From contig NZ_WIPK01000001.1 of NCBI RefSeq assembly GCF_012922555.1, positions 310,001 through 374,000 on the forward strand: a DNA stretch of 64,000 bases. The letters run 5' to 3'. Below the pieces are notes generated by a model. The model made no database searches, was not told the origin of the DNA, and worked only from the letters and a program-made list of their open reading frames with translations. Position numbers and translations under genes: made by a program. Every line of letters starts with the position of its first letter. The first letter of the stretch is position 1. The DNA is from Paraclostridium dentum (lineage in GTDB: Bacteria; Bacillota; Clostridia; Peptostreptococcales; Peptostreptococcaceae). Of this stretch, positions 1 through 9,143 are shown one piece after another.

Positions 1-77
1 AATACAAATGTAATTAGGCTGATTAATATTAAATCACAATCATATTAATCAAATAGAGCTCATATATTTTACTAAGG

Positions 78-83
78 TATAAT
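78..83 (+). promoter_or_regulatory. -10 element for the McrB-like gene
   Basis: A perfect TATAAT lies 21 bases before the ATG at 105. No convincing -35 box is visible 17 bases upstream. Transcription would start near 90 and leave a very short leader, so the gene is probably the first of its unit, although only 77 bases upstream are visible. Confidence 0.5.
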
Positions 84-104
84 ATATGGTAAAGGGGAGT
101 GATT

Positions 105-1442
105 ATGGTGGCTAGAGATATAGTTATAGATTTCTTAACAAAACTATCTATAGATATAGAAAATAAAGCAGATGTAGATGTAAGTTATAGCCAGCAAAGA
201 GATTACTTTTCTAGTGGTAAAATATTAGGGCAACCCATATATTATGTATTTAAATATTTTAGGAAAGAAGAACAATTAGGATTATACATAGAGTCAAGAG
301 ATGCAGAAGGGGCTCAATTTTTAAAAGATATTTACTATGAAAAAAATGAGTTTATATCAAGAAAAGTAGGATATGAGCTTGGTATAAGTGAAAGAAAGCA
401 AAATAAAGATTGGGTTAGAATGGGATTTGAAATAGATGTTGACAATTTCAATGAACTTATGGAGTATAGAAAATTATATCTGCATGCATTTCTAAAGTTT
501 AAATCAGCCATAGAAAAAATAGTAGAAAAATACGTAGATGCAATATTCAACTTTGCTGGGAATTTTGGATATACAAAAACAGAATTATTAAGAGAAGTTT
601 TTATGGAAGAAGAAGTTTTAGATGATATAATTTTTAATTTAGACTTTAAAAAAAATATAGTATTGCAGGGCCCTTCAGGTGTTGGAAAAACATTTATAGC
701 AAAGCGAATTTGCTATTTTCATCAAGGGAACAGAGATAATTCAAATATAGAAATGGTTCAATTTCATGAAAATTATACCTATGAAGAATTTGTAAGAGGA
801 TATAAAAAGGGAAAAGATGGAGAAGACTATATAAAAAATGGGGTATTTTATGATTTTATAAAAAAAGCTCAGTCTTATCCGGAGCATAAGCATTACTTTA
901 TAATAGATGAAATAAATCGAGTTGATGCCAATAAAATATTTGGAGAAATAAACTCTATAATCGAAAATAACAAAAGGGGAAAAGAAAATTCTATCAAACT
1001 TATTTATAGCGAGAGTGATGAGAGTTTTTATATTCCAGACAATGTTTATATAATAGCAACATTAAATACTGCTGATAAAAATCTAAAAGACATAGGTTAT
1101 CCATTAAGAAGAAGGTTTGGATTTATAGATATAGAACCTGTTTTTGAAAATATAGACTTTAGAAATTACCTTGGAGAATGTTTAGGTGTAGAGATGGCAG
1201 ACCAAGTAGTCTGTAATATGAGCAAATTGAATAAGATAATAGATGAAGATGAAGATTTAGGCAAAAACTATAAGATAGGACAAAGTTATTTTATGTTATC
1301 TAGTAAAATTGATGAGTATATAGTGGACAGTTGGTATAGGCAAGTAATAAAAAGAGATATAGAACCTTTAATAAGAAGCTATATGACAAATAAAGAGAAA
1401 AGCTATATAAATGATATAATTAAAAAATTATTTGATGATTAA
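105..1442 (+). CDS. McrB-like AAA+ NTPase, orphan
   Basis: An AAA+ protein of 445 residues related to the GTPase subunit of McrBC-type modification-dependent restriction systems. The first 160 residues are an unrecognised N-terminal region. The AAA+ domain follows, with Walker A GPSGVGKT near residues 189-196, Walker B FIIDE near 268, the McrB-type signature NTAD near 321-324, and an RRRF arginine finger near 335. The stretch QFHENYTYEEFVRGY also matches the McrB family. The start is the ATG at 105, six bases after GGGGAG; the upstream GTG at 99 overlaps that site. No McrC nuclease gene follows: a terminator and niaR come next. A partner could lie just upstream, outside the window. The N-terminal region may bind DNA as in McrB, but this is inference. 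The NTPase family is clear, the biological role is not. Confidence 0.75.
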   Translation: MVARDIVIDFLTKLSIDIENKADVDVSYSQQRDYFSSGKILGQPIYYVFKYFRKEEQLGLYIESRDAEGAQFLKDIYYEKNEFISRKVGYELGISERKQNKDWVRMGFEIDVDNFNELMEYRKLYLHAFLKFKSAIEKIVEKYVDAIFNFAGNFGYTKTELLREVFMEEEVLDDIIFNLDFKKNIVLQGPSGVGKTFIAKRICYFHQGNRDNSNIEMVQFHENYTYEEFVRGYKKGKDGEDYIKNGVFYDFIKKAQSYPEHKHYFIIDEINRVDANKIFGEINSIIENNKRGKENSIKLIYSESDESFYIPDNVYIIATLNTADKNLKDIGYPLRRRFGFIDIEPVFENIDFRNYLGECLGVEMADQVVCNMSKLNKIIDEDEDLGKNYKIGQSYFMLSSKIDEYIVDSWYRQVIKRDIEPLIRSYMTNKEKSYINDIIKKLFDD

Positions 1443-1480
1443 AAAATCCCTTATATGATAAATATCAGGGATTTTTTATT
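1441..1480 (+). terminator. Intrinsic terminator after the McrB-like gene
   Basis: An 11-bp perfect stem (1441-1451 with 1467-1477) starts inside the stop codon and ends in a T-rich run. It separates the McrB-like gene from niaR. Confidence 0.75.
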
Positions 1481-1532
1481 TTATATAGTAAGTTATAATA
1501 TAGTACAGGAATATAAAAAAGGAGAGTTTATT

Positions 1533-2045
1533 ATGAATGGTAATGAAAGAAGAGAAAAGATTATAGAAATTTTGAAGAATTCATCAAAACCAGTGAGTGG
1601 TTCAGATTTGTCTAAAATTTTAGATGTAAGTAGACAACTTATAGTTTCTGATGTTGCATTAATAAGAGCTACAGGTATAAATATTGTATCAACTCCGAAA
1701 GGATATATATTAAATGAGGAAGCATGTGAAAATAGTTTAATAAAGACAATAGCATGTAGACATTCTAAAGAATTTATCGAGGATGAACTTAATATAATTG
1801 TAGATGAAGGAGCAACTGTATTAAATGTTATAGTTGAACATAGTGTATATGGTCAGCTAACTGGCAATTTACATGTATCATCTAGACGAGATATAAGAGA
1901 ATTTATGAAAAAATTAGGTGAAGATACAACTAATCCATTATCACAATTAACTGATGGAGTTCATCTTCATACTATAAAATGTGAAAATGAGGAAGTTTTA
2001 GATAGTGTAATAAAAGCATTAAAGGAAAAAGATTATTTATTATAG
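1533..2045 (+). CDS. niaR: Niacin-responsive transcriptional repressor NiaR
   Basis: A 170-residue regulator with an N-terminal winged helix-turn-helix (about residues 5-60: REKIIEILKNSSKPVSGSDLS, then a recognition helix in SRQLIVSDVALIR) and a C-terminal 3H ligand-binding domain with conserved histidines (ACRHS, EHSVYGQ, HLHTI). In Firmicutes NiaR represses niacin uptake and NAD biosynthesis genes when nicotinic acid is present. The start is the ATG at 1533 behind GGAGAG; a longer reading frame from 1455 runs through the preceding terminator and is not credible. The next gene is a NiaX-type niacin transporter with an inverted repeat at its promoter, which supports the assignment. The -35 box for niaX overlaps the end of this gene. 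Confidence 0.88.
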   Translation: MNGNERREKIIEILKNSSKPVSGSDLSKILDVSRQLIVSDVALIRATGINIVSTPKGYILNEEACENSLIKTIACRHSKEFIEDELNIIVDEGATVLNVIVEHSVYGQLTGNLHVSSRRDIREFMKKLGEDTTNPLSQLTDGVHLHTIKCENEEVLDSVIKALKEKDYLL

Positions 2046-2047
2046 AG

Positions 2048-2053
2048 TTGACA
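2048..2053 (+). promoter_or_regulatory. -35 box of the niaX promoter
   Basis: A consensus TTGACA starts just after the niaR stop. A -10 candidate TACACT follows at 2071-2076 with 17-bp spacing (an overlapping TATACA is at 2069-2074). Transcription would begin around 2083, inside or next to the NiaR dyad. Confidence 0.6.
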
Positions 2054-2085
2054 AAAAAGTTGTATGACTATACACTTATAATGAC

Positions 2086-2101
2086 AGGTGTAAAGACACC
2101 T
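2086..2101 (+). promoter_or_regulatory. Putative NiaR operator
   Basis: An inverted repeat AGGTGT-AAAG-ACACCT sits 30 bases before niaX and directly behind its -10 region. Position next to niaR and in front of a niacin transporter makes it the natural NiaR binding site. A repressor bound here would cover the transcription start. The dyad is seen directly; the binding is inferred. Confidence 0.72.
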
Positions 2102-2130
2102 ATAATTACATATGTATAGGGGGATTTTTT

Positions 2131-2694
2131 ATGAATAGCAAAATCAATACAAAAGCTGTTGTTATGTCAGCTCTATTATGTGCTTTAGGAATTATAATAC
2201 CTATGTTTTCTCCAATTAAGCTAATTTTAGAACCTGCATCATTTACATTAGCTAGCCATGTTGCTATATTTATAGCAATGTTTATTTCACCAAGCACTGC
2301 AATATTTGTTACATTGGGTACAACGATAGGATTTTTATTAGGAGGATTTCCGATAGTTGTAGTAGCGAGGGCATTTAGCCATTTAGTATTTGTAAGTTTT
2401 GGATCTCTTTATTTAAAGAAAAACAAAAATGTTATATCTAGCATAAAGTCGTCGATGGGATTTTCATTGATTATGGGGATTTTACATGCAATAGGTGAAG
2501 TATTGGTAGTTATTCCATTTTATTTTGGGTCAAGCTTATCTCAAGGATATTACGAACAAGGTTTTTTAACATCTGTTTTATTATTAGTAGGGGTAGGAAC
2601 TATAATTCATAGTATGTTAGACTTTGGGCTATCAGTTTATATATGGAATGTGATGCCTAAAGAATTAAAAAATATAGACGCAGTTAAAGCATAA
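2131..2694 (+). CDS. niaX: Niacin ECF transporter substrate-binding component NiaX
   Basis: A 187-residue hydrophobic protein with about five to six membrane segments, the size and look of an S component of an energy-coupling-factor transporter. It would bind niacin and work with a shared EcfA/A'/T module encoded elsewhere. The start ATG follows GGGGGAT. It is placed directly behind niaR, with a likely NiaR operator in the gap, as in other Clostridia. No ECF ATPase genes are in the window. Specificity for niacin is inferred from this context and the family resemblance. Confidence 0.82.
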   Translation: MNSKINTKAVVMSALLCALGIIIPMFSPIKLILEPASFTLASHVAIFIAMFISPSTAIFVTLGTTIGFLLGGFPIVVVARAFSHLVFVSFGSLYLKKNKNVISSIKSSMGFSLIMGILHAIGEVLVVIPFYFGSSLSQGYYEQGFLTSVLLLVGVGTIIHSMLDFGLSVYIWNVMPKELKNIDAVKA

Positions 2695-2697
2695 AAA

Positions 2698-2742
2698 AAT
2701 AACAAGATTGGATTTTTTATCTAATCTTGTTATTTTTTTATA
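2698..2742 (+). terminator. Terminator after niaX
   Basis: A long stem (2698-2713 with 2719-2734, one mismatch-type pair) is followed by a run of seven T. The remaining bases to 2982 are AT-rich and hold no gene; they presumably carry the promoter of the cell-wall hydrolase, though I could not pick a clear one. Confidence 0.8.
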
Positions 2743-2982
2743 TAAAAATTTAATATATATGTTAAAAATGTGTATAAAATAAGTTATAATATAAAATATA
2801 ATAGGAAATTTAAAGTAAATGTAGAAAAATATATATAATTTCACAGAAAATTCATATTGAACCGATAATATATATATAGAAGTAAAATTTTGGACATAAA
2901 ATATGATCAAAAGGTTACAAAAAAAATACAAATTTAGAAAATTTGCTTTGGTTTAGTTTTATAAAAAGAAGGGAGATTAAGT

Positions 2983-4362
2983 ATGATTGATAGAAAAATT
3001 GCAACAGCTATATCAGTAACATCTTTAGGTATAGTGCTATCAGGAACTGCTGTATTTGCTAATGCTAAAACAGGAACAGTAACAGCAAGTGCATTAAATA
3101 TAAGAAGTGGGCCATCAACAAGCAACTCAGTAGTGGGGTATGCTTATAAAGGCGATAAATTACAAATATTAGAAACATCAAATGGATGGTACAAAGTTAA
3201 GCTTTCAAATGGAAAAACAGGTTGGGGAAGCGGAAAATATATAAATGTATCTGGAGATTCAAGTTCAGAAACTCCATCAAGTGGAAAAACAGGAACAATA
3301 ACAGCGGATGCATTAAATGTAAGAAGTGGACCATCTACAAGCTATGGTAAAGTGACTATGGTTTACAAAGGTCAAAGTGTAACTATATTAGAAAGTTCAA
3401 ATGGATGGCATAAAATAAAAACTCAAAATGGACAAATCGGATGGGCAAGTAGTGATTATATAAGTACATCTGGGCAAGGTGGAGGAGGATCAACAGAGAC
3501 TCCATCAACAGGTAAAGGAACAGTAACAGCAAGTACATTAAATATAAGAAGCGGACCATCTACAAGTAACTCAATAGTGGGAAAAGCATACAAAGGAAAC
3601 ACTGTAGATATATTAAGTAGTTCAAATGGATGGTATAAAGTAAAATTATCAAATGGACAAATAGGATGGGCAAGTGGAGATTATATAAGCACATCTGGAG
3701 GTTCAGATAACGGATCTAACAATGGAGGAGGATCAACAGAGACTCCATCAACAGGTAAAGGAACAGTAACAGCAAGTGCTTTAAATATAAGAAGTGGACC
3801 ATCTACAAGTAACTCAATAGTAGGAAAAGCATACAAAGGAAATACTGTAGATATATTAAGTAGTTCAAATGGATGGTACAAAGTAAAATTATCAAATGGA
3901 CAAGTAGGATGGGGAAGCAGTGATTACATAAGTAAAGGCGGAGAAAGTTCAGGTGGTTCTGAAGGTTCAGGTGGTGGATCATCTGAAACTAATAAGGCTC
4001 AAGCTATAATAAATACAGCTAAAGCTCAACTTGGAAAGCCTTATGTATGGGGAGCTGAAGGACCTAATAGTTTTGACTGTTCTGGATTAGTATATTATGT
4101 ATATGGACAACATGGAATAAAAATGCCAAGAACATCAAGAGAGCAAGCTAATGTAGGAACTACTATAAGCCAATCTCAATTACAACCTGGGGATTTAATT
4201 TTCTCAAGTACTGATGGTAGTGGAGGAGTTAACCACGTAGGTATATATATAGGAAATGGACAAATGATACATGCTCCAAATTCAAATGATGTTGTAAAAA
4301 CTACTAATATAAATTCATCATATTGGCAAAACACATATGTTAAAGCAAAGAGAGTTTTATAG
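2983..4362 (+). CDS. Secreted SH3b/NlpC-P60 cell-wall hydrolase
   Basis: A 459-residue exported peptidoglycan hydrolase. A signal peptide occupies about residues 1-28. Four SH3b domains follow (about 29-90, 103-165, 177-238 and 258-320), each with the pattern LNIRSGPST...GWYKVK...GWGS, joined by Gly/Ser/Thr linkers. The C-terminal NlpC/P60 domain (about 337-459) has the catalytic cysteine C366 in FDCSGLV, histidine H418 in NHVGIYIG and third residue H430 in IHAPN. Such enzymes cut the D-Glu/diamino-acid bond of the stem peptide, with the SH3b domains binding the wall. Domains 3 and 4 are nearly identical in DNA. The start ATG is preceded by AAGGGAG. It appears to be a single-gene unit. Confidence 0.88.
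   Translation: MIDRKIATAISVTSLGIVLSGTAVFANAKTGTVTASALNIRSGPSTSNSVVGYAYKGDKLQILETSNGWYKVKLSNGKTGWGSGKYINVSGDSSSETPSSGKTGTITADALNVRSGPSTSYGKVTMVYKGQSVTILESSNGWHKIKTQNGQIGWASSDYISTSGQGGGGSTETPSTGKGTVTASTLNIRSGPSTSNSIVGKAYKGNTVDILSSSNGWYKVKLSNGQIGWASGDYISTSGGSDNGSNNGGGSTETPSTGKGTVTASALNIRSGPSTSNSIVGKAYKGNTVDILSSSNGWYKVKLSNGQVGWGSSDYISKGGESSGGSEGSGGGSSETNKAQAIINTAKAQLGKPYVWGAEGPNSFDCSGLVYYVYGQHGIKMPRTSREQANVGTTISQSQLQPGDLIFSSTDGSGGVNHVGIYIGNGQMIHAPNSNDVVKTTNINSSYWQNTYVKAKRVL
3481..3966 (+). repeat. Tandem 243-bp repeat inside the SH3b region
   Basis: Two copies of an 81-codon unit lie in tandem, one starting at 3481 and the other at 3724, each opening with GGAGGAGGATCAACAGAGAC. Most of the unit, which encodes linker plus one SH3b domain, is identical at DNA level. 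The exact frame multiple allows domain gain or loss by recombination without breaking the gene. Confidence 0.8.
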
Positions 4363-4372
4363 GTATTAGGTT

Positions 4373-4407
4373 ATAGGGAGATATTTTCAAGGAAAATATC
4401 TCCCTAT
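4373..4407 (+). terminator. Perfect 16-bp hairpin after the hydrolase gene
   Basis: ATAGGGAGATATTTTC and its exact complement flank a 3-base loop 10 bases after the stop codon. The tail is CGTAATTTT, not a clean T run, so it may work as a weak terminator or as a 3' stabilising hairpin. Confidence 0.6.
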
Positions 4408-4519
4408 CGTAATTTTAAAGTGAATTTTGCGCAGAATTTTTTTATTATTTAAGGTAATACTATAGTGTAAAACTTAAATATATTTTATAATTAATTTAGA
4501 TAAATTTGGAGGTGGAGAA

Positions 4520-6697
4520 GTGAAGAAAAAAGCAACATCTTTAGTTTTATTGCTTATAATGCTAATTTGTATTACACCGATAAATGCATTTGCAAATAGC
4601 GATCATAAAACTATTGTTATAAATATGAATAGAAGTAATTTTGTAGATTTTCTAGAAATTCCGACGTTAAAAAAACAATTAGAAAATCGAGGATACATAG
4701 CATTGATGAACGTAAGAGGTGACCAAGGTACGGGGGATAATAGGTCATATGCAAGTATCGGAGCTGGGGGAAGAGTGAATACATATAGCACAGATTTTAG
4801 AGGTTTTAAAGATGTAGACAAAGACAATAAAATTACATATGAAAGTGCTACAGGTAAAAAGGCAAAGGGTGTTAACGATACAGACATTAATTTATCTATA
4901 AATGATAATTTAGATAAAGGAAAATATGGATCTACATTGGGAGAATTGGGTCAAACTTTAAATAAAAAGGATTTAAGTGTATCAGTACTAGGAAATGCTG
5001 ATACAGGAACAAAACCAGAAGAACTAAATAGAAATATTGCTGCAATGGCAATGGATAACTATGGAAGAATAGATAGTGGTAATGTAGATAATATAAATAA
5101 AAAAGATGATAGCATGCCATTTGGGTTAAGTACAGATTACAATAAGCTAAAAAATGAAACAAAAAATCAATATGATAAAAGTGATATAATATTTGTAGAA
5201 TTAGGAGATACGTATAGACTAGATTTATATAAACCATATTTAAATGAAAATACATATAAATCTATGGAAAAGAAGATTCATAAAAATATAGATGAATACT
5301 TAAAAGAAGTATTTAGCCTTGTAGATGAAAATGACACGGTATATGTAATGAGTGCATTTCCTAAGGATATAGATTATAAGAATAAAAGAAGATTATCACC
5401 TGTTGTAAAGTTTGATGGTACTGGAAAAGGTCTATTAACATCAGCAACAACTAGAAGAGATGGTGTAATCGGAAATGTAGACATAGGAGCAGGAATACTT
5501 GCAGACTATAATTTAACATCAAATAATATGGTAGGAAGAGAACTAGAGAATATAAAAAATGAAGATAATATAAACTTTATCGAAAAAGAATATAGTAAAA
5601 TTGTGAATATTTCAGATGTTAGAAGTGGGATAATTCAATTTTTTATAAACTCTACATCTATAGTATTAGGATTAAGTATAGTTTTACTAATATTTAGAAA
5701 AAAATTAGAAAATAAATATAATAAAAGTATTAAAAAAGCATTTAATATTTTAAAAGAGTTAAGTAAATTTGGGCTAATAATGCCAGTAGCATTTTTATTA
5801 GCACCTATGTTTAATTTTAACACTAAGATAGGTATTTACTTATCGATATTTGCACTTACTCTAGCTATATACTTTATTTCGAGATTGATATTTAAATCAG
5901 ATAATAAGCAAATTGGATTTTATGCAACTTTATCAATTTTCGTTATAATAGTAGACGCACTATTAGGTTCATACTTAATGAAAAATAGTATAATGTCATA
6001 TGATGCAATAGTAGGAGCTAGATACTATGGAATAGGAAATGAATATCAAGGTATAATCATAGGATCTTCAATAGCTGCAATGTCTATTTTAATTATAAAT
6101 AAGAAGCTACCTAAAATAATTGTTCCAATATTATCACTAATAATTTTATTTATTAGTGCATCTCCAACTATGGGAGCAAATGTTGGGTCTGCTATTTCAG
6201 AAAGTGTAGCATTAATATTATTTACAATGCTTGTATTTAATGTGAAAATAGATTTTAAGAAAGCTATTTTAATTTTATTTGGAGCTGGATTGGTTGTATT
6301 AGGATTTGCAGCTATAGATATGCTAAGTGGATCGGAATCTCATTTATCATTATTTATTAATCAAATTTTAGTAAATGGGCCAACCGCAATTTTAGAGACA
6401 TTTGGAAGAAAAATTTCTATGAACATACAGCTTATGCAAAATAGTTCATGGGTATATATAATATACGTAGGTGTTATAGGCTTAATAGTAACTAGCATCT
6501 TTTACAAAAAAGAGTTTAAAGAAATGATGAAAAATGAAAGTTATGGGAAAAAGGCTATAGTGTCAATTGGAGCAGGAGCTATAGTAACATTTTTAGTAAA
6601 TGATTCAGGTGTAGTTTCAGCAGCAACAACTATGTTATATATAATTATACCGTTTTTAATAATCTTAATTAATAAAGTTATATTTAAAGAAAGATAA
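4520..6697 (+). CDS. Exported-domain/polytopic membrane protein, tandem paralog 1
   Basis: A 725-residue protein of unknown function. Residues 1-26 form a signal sequence. About 340 residues of predicted extracytoplasmic domain follow, and the rest is polytopic membrane (about ten segments). The outer domain has features like distant alkaline-phosphatase-superfamily or phosphodiesterase folds, such as LSPVVKFDGTGKGLLTSATT followed by RRDGVIGNVDIGAGIL. I do not see the usual metal-binding set, so the family link is tentative. The GTG start follows GGAGGTGG. A second gene with the same length and order begins 158 bases later and has the same terminator stem, so the two arose by duplication. A role in envelope assembly would fit the layout but is only inference. 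Confidence 0.7.
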   Translation: MKKKATSLVLLLIMLICITPINAFANSDHKTIVINMNRSNFVDFLEIPTLKKQLENRGYIALMNVRGDQGTGDNRSYASIGAGGRVNTYSTDFRGFKDVDKDNKITYESATGKKAKGVNDTDINLSINDNLDKGKYGSTLGELGQTLNKKDLSVSVLGNADTGTKPEELNRNIAAMAMDNYGRIDSGNVDNINKKDDSMPFGLSTDYNKLKNETKNQYDKSDIIFVELGDTYRLDLYKPYLNENTYKSMEKKIHKNIDEYLKEVFSLVDENDTVYVMSAFPKDIDYKNKRRLSPVVKFDGTGKGLLTSATTRRDGVIGNVDIGAGILADYNLTSNNMVGRELENIKNEDNINFIEKEYSKIVNISDVRSGIIQFFINSTSIVLGLSIVLLIFRKKLENKYNKSIKKAFNILKELSKFGLIMPVAFLLAPMFNFNTKIGIYLSIFALTLAIYFISRLIFKSDNKQIGFYATLSIFVIIVDALLGSYLMKNSIMSYDAIVGARYYGIGNEYQGIIIGSSIAAMSILIINKKLPKIIVPILSLIILFISASPTMGANVGSAISESVALILFTMLVFNVKIDFKKAILILFGAGLVVLGFAAIDMLSGSESHLSLFINQILVNGPTAILETFGRKISMNIQLMQNSSWVYIIYVGVIGLIVTSIFYKKEFKEMMKNESYGKKAIVSIGAGAIVTFLVNDSGVVSAATTMLYIIIPFLIILINKVIFKER

Positions 6698-6728
6698 AAA
6701 TAGCGTACTGTATACGCTATTTTTTTTG
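6697..6728 (+). terminator. Terminator after paralog 1
   Basis: Stem AAAATAGCGTA/TACGCTATTTT with a 5-base loop and a T run. The same stem bases are found behind paralog 2 at 9033-9066, showing that the duplication included the 3' end. Confidence 0.85.
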
Positions 6729-6855
6729 TGTTTAATAAAATTCATAAAAATATTTACATAAAGTTAACATATTATAAAAAATTATTTAGAGAATAATATA
6801 GTTTAAAGGCAAAATATACTTTATAATTAAATTATATATTTTGGAGGTGAAAAGA

Positions 6856-9033
6856 GTGAATTGTAAAATAAAGAAATTATTTTCAATGATTATTATATTA
6901 GCATGTATTATTCCGACGAATATATTTGCTGATAGTAAACATAAAACTATTGTTATAGATTTGAATAGAAGTAATTTATCTGACTTTTTAGAAATACCTA
7001 CTCTAAAAAAAGAATTAGAAAATCGTGGGTATGTTGCTTTAATGAATATAAGAGGGGATCAAGGAACCGGTGACAATAGAGCTTATGCAAGTATTGGAGC
7101 TGGAGGAAGAGTTAATACATATGATACCGATTTTTCAGGATTTAAAAATGTGGATAAAGACAATAGTGTAATTTATGAAAGTGCCACAGGGAAAAAGTCA
7201 AAAGGTGTAAATGATGTTGATATCAATTTATCTATAAATGACAATTTAGAAAAAGGTAAATATGGATCTACACTAGGAGCATTAGGGCAAGCCCTAAGTG
7301 ATAATAAACTAAGCGTATCTGTGCTAGGAAATGCTGATATAGGAACAAAACCAGAGGAATTAAATAGAAATATTGCTGCAATGGCAATGGATAACTATGG
7401 TAGAGTAGATAGTGGGAATGTCGACAATATAAATAAAAAAGATGATAAGATGCCTTTTGGTATAAGTACAGATTATGAAAAGCTAAAAAAGGAAACAAAG
7501 AAATATTACAATGAAAGTGATACATTGTTTGTAGAATTAGGGGATACATATAGATTAGATTTATATAAAAAGTATTTGAATGAAAAAACTTATCAAGATA
7601 TGGAAGGACAAATACATAAAAATATAGATTCATATCTAAAAGAAGTTTTTAATCTTATTGGAGAAAATGATAAAGTATACATAATAAGTGCATTTCCAAA
7701 AGATATAGACTATAAAAATCAAAGAAGGTTATCACCTGTTGTTAAATTCGATGGAAGTGATAAAGGATTATTAACATCAGCAACAACTAGAAGATACGGT
7801 ATAATAGGAAATTCAGATATTGGAGCAAGTATACTTTCAGACTACAATTTGACATCAGAAAAAATGGTAGGTAGAAAATTAGATAATATAAAAAATGATA
7901 AAAATATAGATTTTATAACGAATGAATACTCAAAAATTGTAAATATGGCTAGTGTTAGAAGTGGGATAATTCAATTTTTTGTAAACTTTGTATCTATAAT
8001 ACTTCTTTTAAGTATTATATTATTAACTTTTAGAAAAAAAGTAAAAAATAAACTTTCAATGAAAACAGATAGAGTATTTTATCTAGTTAAAGAGTTAAAT
8101 AAGTTTGGAATAATAATGCCTGCAGCATTTTTATTAGGTCCTATTTTAAACTTAAATTCGAGGATAGGTATATACACATCTATAGCTTTAATGGGAATGA
8201 TTATTTATGGGATAGGAAAGTTAGCATTTAAAACAGATTTTAAGCAAATAGGATTTTACGCAACATTAACTATTGTAGCTATTTTAGTTGATGCTGTATT
8301 TGGAACATATCTAATGCAAAATAGCGTAATGTCATATAATCCAATAGTAGGTGCTAGATACTATGGTATAGGAAATGAATACGAAGGTATTGTAATAGGA
8401 TCTTCAATAGTAGCTATGACTGTTTTAATAATGGATAAAAAGTTAAAAAAAATATTTGTTCCGATTATATCTGTTGTCATAGTGTTTATAAGTTCTACTC
8501 CAGCAATGGGAGCAAATGTAGGATCTGCTATATCAGCAACACTAGCATTAATATTATTTACAATGCTTGTATTTGATATAAAACTAGATATTAGAAAAAT
8601 TATATTTGTGTTTATAGCAGTTGGGCTTGTAGTCTTTGGATTTGCAGCCATAGATATGCTTAGTGGATCAGAGTCGCATTTAGCACTGTTTATTAATCAA
8701 ATATTAGTTGGTGGTCCAGCAGCTATAATAGAGACTTTTGGAAGAAAAATTTCTATGAACATGCAACTTATGCAAACTAGTTCATGGGTATATATAATAT
8801 ATATTGGAATTGCAGGATTAATAATAAGTAAAATTTCTTGTAAAAAAGAATTTAAAGATATTATGAGTGAAGGTAGTTACATTAAAAAAGCCTTAATATC
8901 AATTGGAGCAGGTGCCGTAATAACATTTCTGGTAAATGACTCAGGTGTAGTTTCAGCAGCAACAACCATGTTATATATAATTATCCCGTTTTTAATACTT
9001 TTAATTAATAAAGTGGTTTTAAAAGAAAAATAA
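6856..9033 (+). CDS. Exported-domain/polytopic membrane protein, tandem paralog 2
   Basis: Paralog of the gene at 4520-6697 with the same layout: signal sequence, extracytoplasmic domain to about residue 360, then about ten membrane segments. With the GTG start at 6856 (six bases after GGAGGTG) it is 725 residues, exactly the length of its neighbour; the TTG at 6841 would overlap the ribosome binding site. Similarity runs end to end, strongest in the outer domain (for example GDQGTGDNRAYASIGAGGRV) and in the last membrane segments (NDSGVVSAATTMLYIIIPFL). Each copy has its own AT-rich promoter region, with TTTATAATTAA shared just upstream, and its own terminator. The two proteins may form a pair or be regulated differently. 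Function unknown. Confidence 0.7.
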   Translation: MNCKIKKLFSMIIILACIIPTNIFADSKHKTIVIDLNRSNLSDFLEIPTLKKELENRGYVALMNIRGDQGTGDNRAYASIGAGGRVNTYDTDFSGFKNVDKDNSVIYESATGKKSKGVNDVDINLSINDNLEKGKYGSTLGALGQALSDNKLSVSVLGNADIGTKPEELNRNIAAMAMDNYGRVDSGNVDNINKKDDKMPFGISTDYEKLKKETKKYYNESDTLFVELGDTYRLDLYKKYLNEKTYQDMEGQIHKNIDSYLKEVFNLIGENDKVYIISAFPKDIDYKNQRRLSPVVKFDGSDKGLLTSATTRRYGIIGNSDIGASILSDYNLTSEKMVGRKLDNIKNDKNIDFITNEYSKIVNMASVRSGIIQFFVNFVSIILLLSIILLTFRKKVKNKLSMKTDRVFYLVKELNKFGIIMPAAFLLGPILNLNSRIGIYTSIALMGMIIYGIGKLAFKTDFKQIGFYATLTIVAILVDAVFGTYLMQNSVMSYNPIVGARYYGIGNEYEGIVIGSSIVAMTVLIMDKKLKKIFVPIISVVIVFISSTPAMGANVGSAISATLALILFTMLVFDIKLDIRKIIFVFIAVGLVVFGFAAIDMLSGSESHLALFINQILVGGPAAIIETFGRKISMNMQLMQTSSWVYIIYIGIAGLIISKISCKKEFKDIMSEGSYIKKALISIGAGAVITFLVNDSGVVSAATTMLYIIIPFLILLINKVVLKEK

Positions 9034-9066
9034 AAAAATAGCGTATTTTATACGCTATTTTTTTTT
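9033..9066 (+). terminator. Terminator after paralog 2
   Basis: Stem with TAGCGTA/TACGCTA core, TTTTA loop and long T run, matching the terminator of paralog 1. Confidence 0.85.
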
Positions 9067-9143
9067 ATCAAGTAACAACTTAGACTAATAAATCATAAAT
9101 TATAATAAATGAAAAGCACTAGGTAGAAAATGGGGGAGTTTTT

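Noticed and set aside
105-1442. Reading the first gene as a complete restriction-modification or defence island
   Set aside because: Only one component is visible and neighbours downstream are niacin metabolism; upstream sequence is not available.
7268-7633. A 121-residue minus-strand open frame inside paralog 2 (and a similar one at 4932-5255 in paralog 1)
   Set aside because: Both are shadows of conserved coding sequence; they appear in the same place only because the paralogs are alike, and composition (Tyr/Leu/His rich) is typical for antisense of AT-rich genes.
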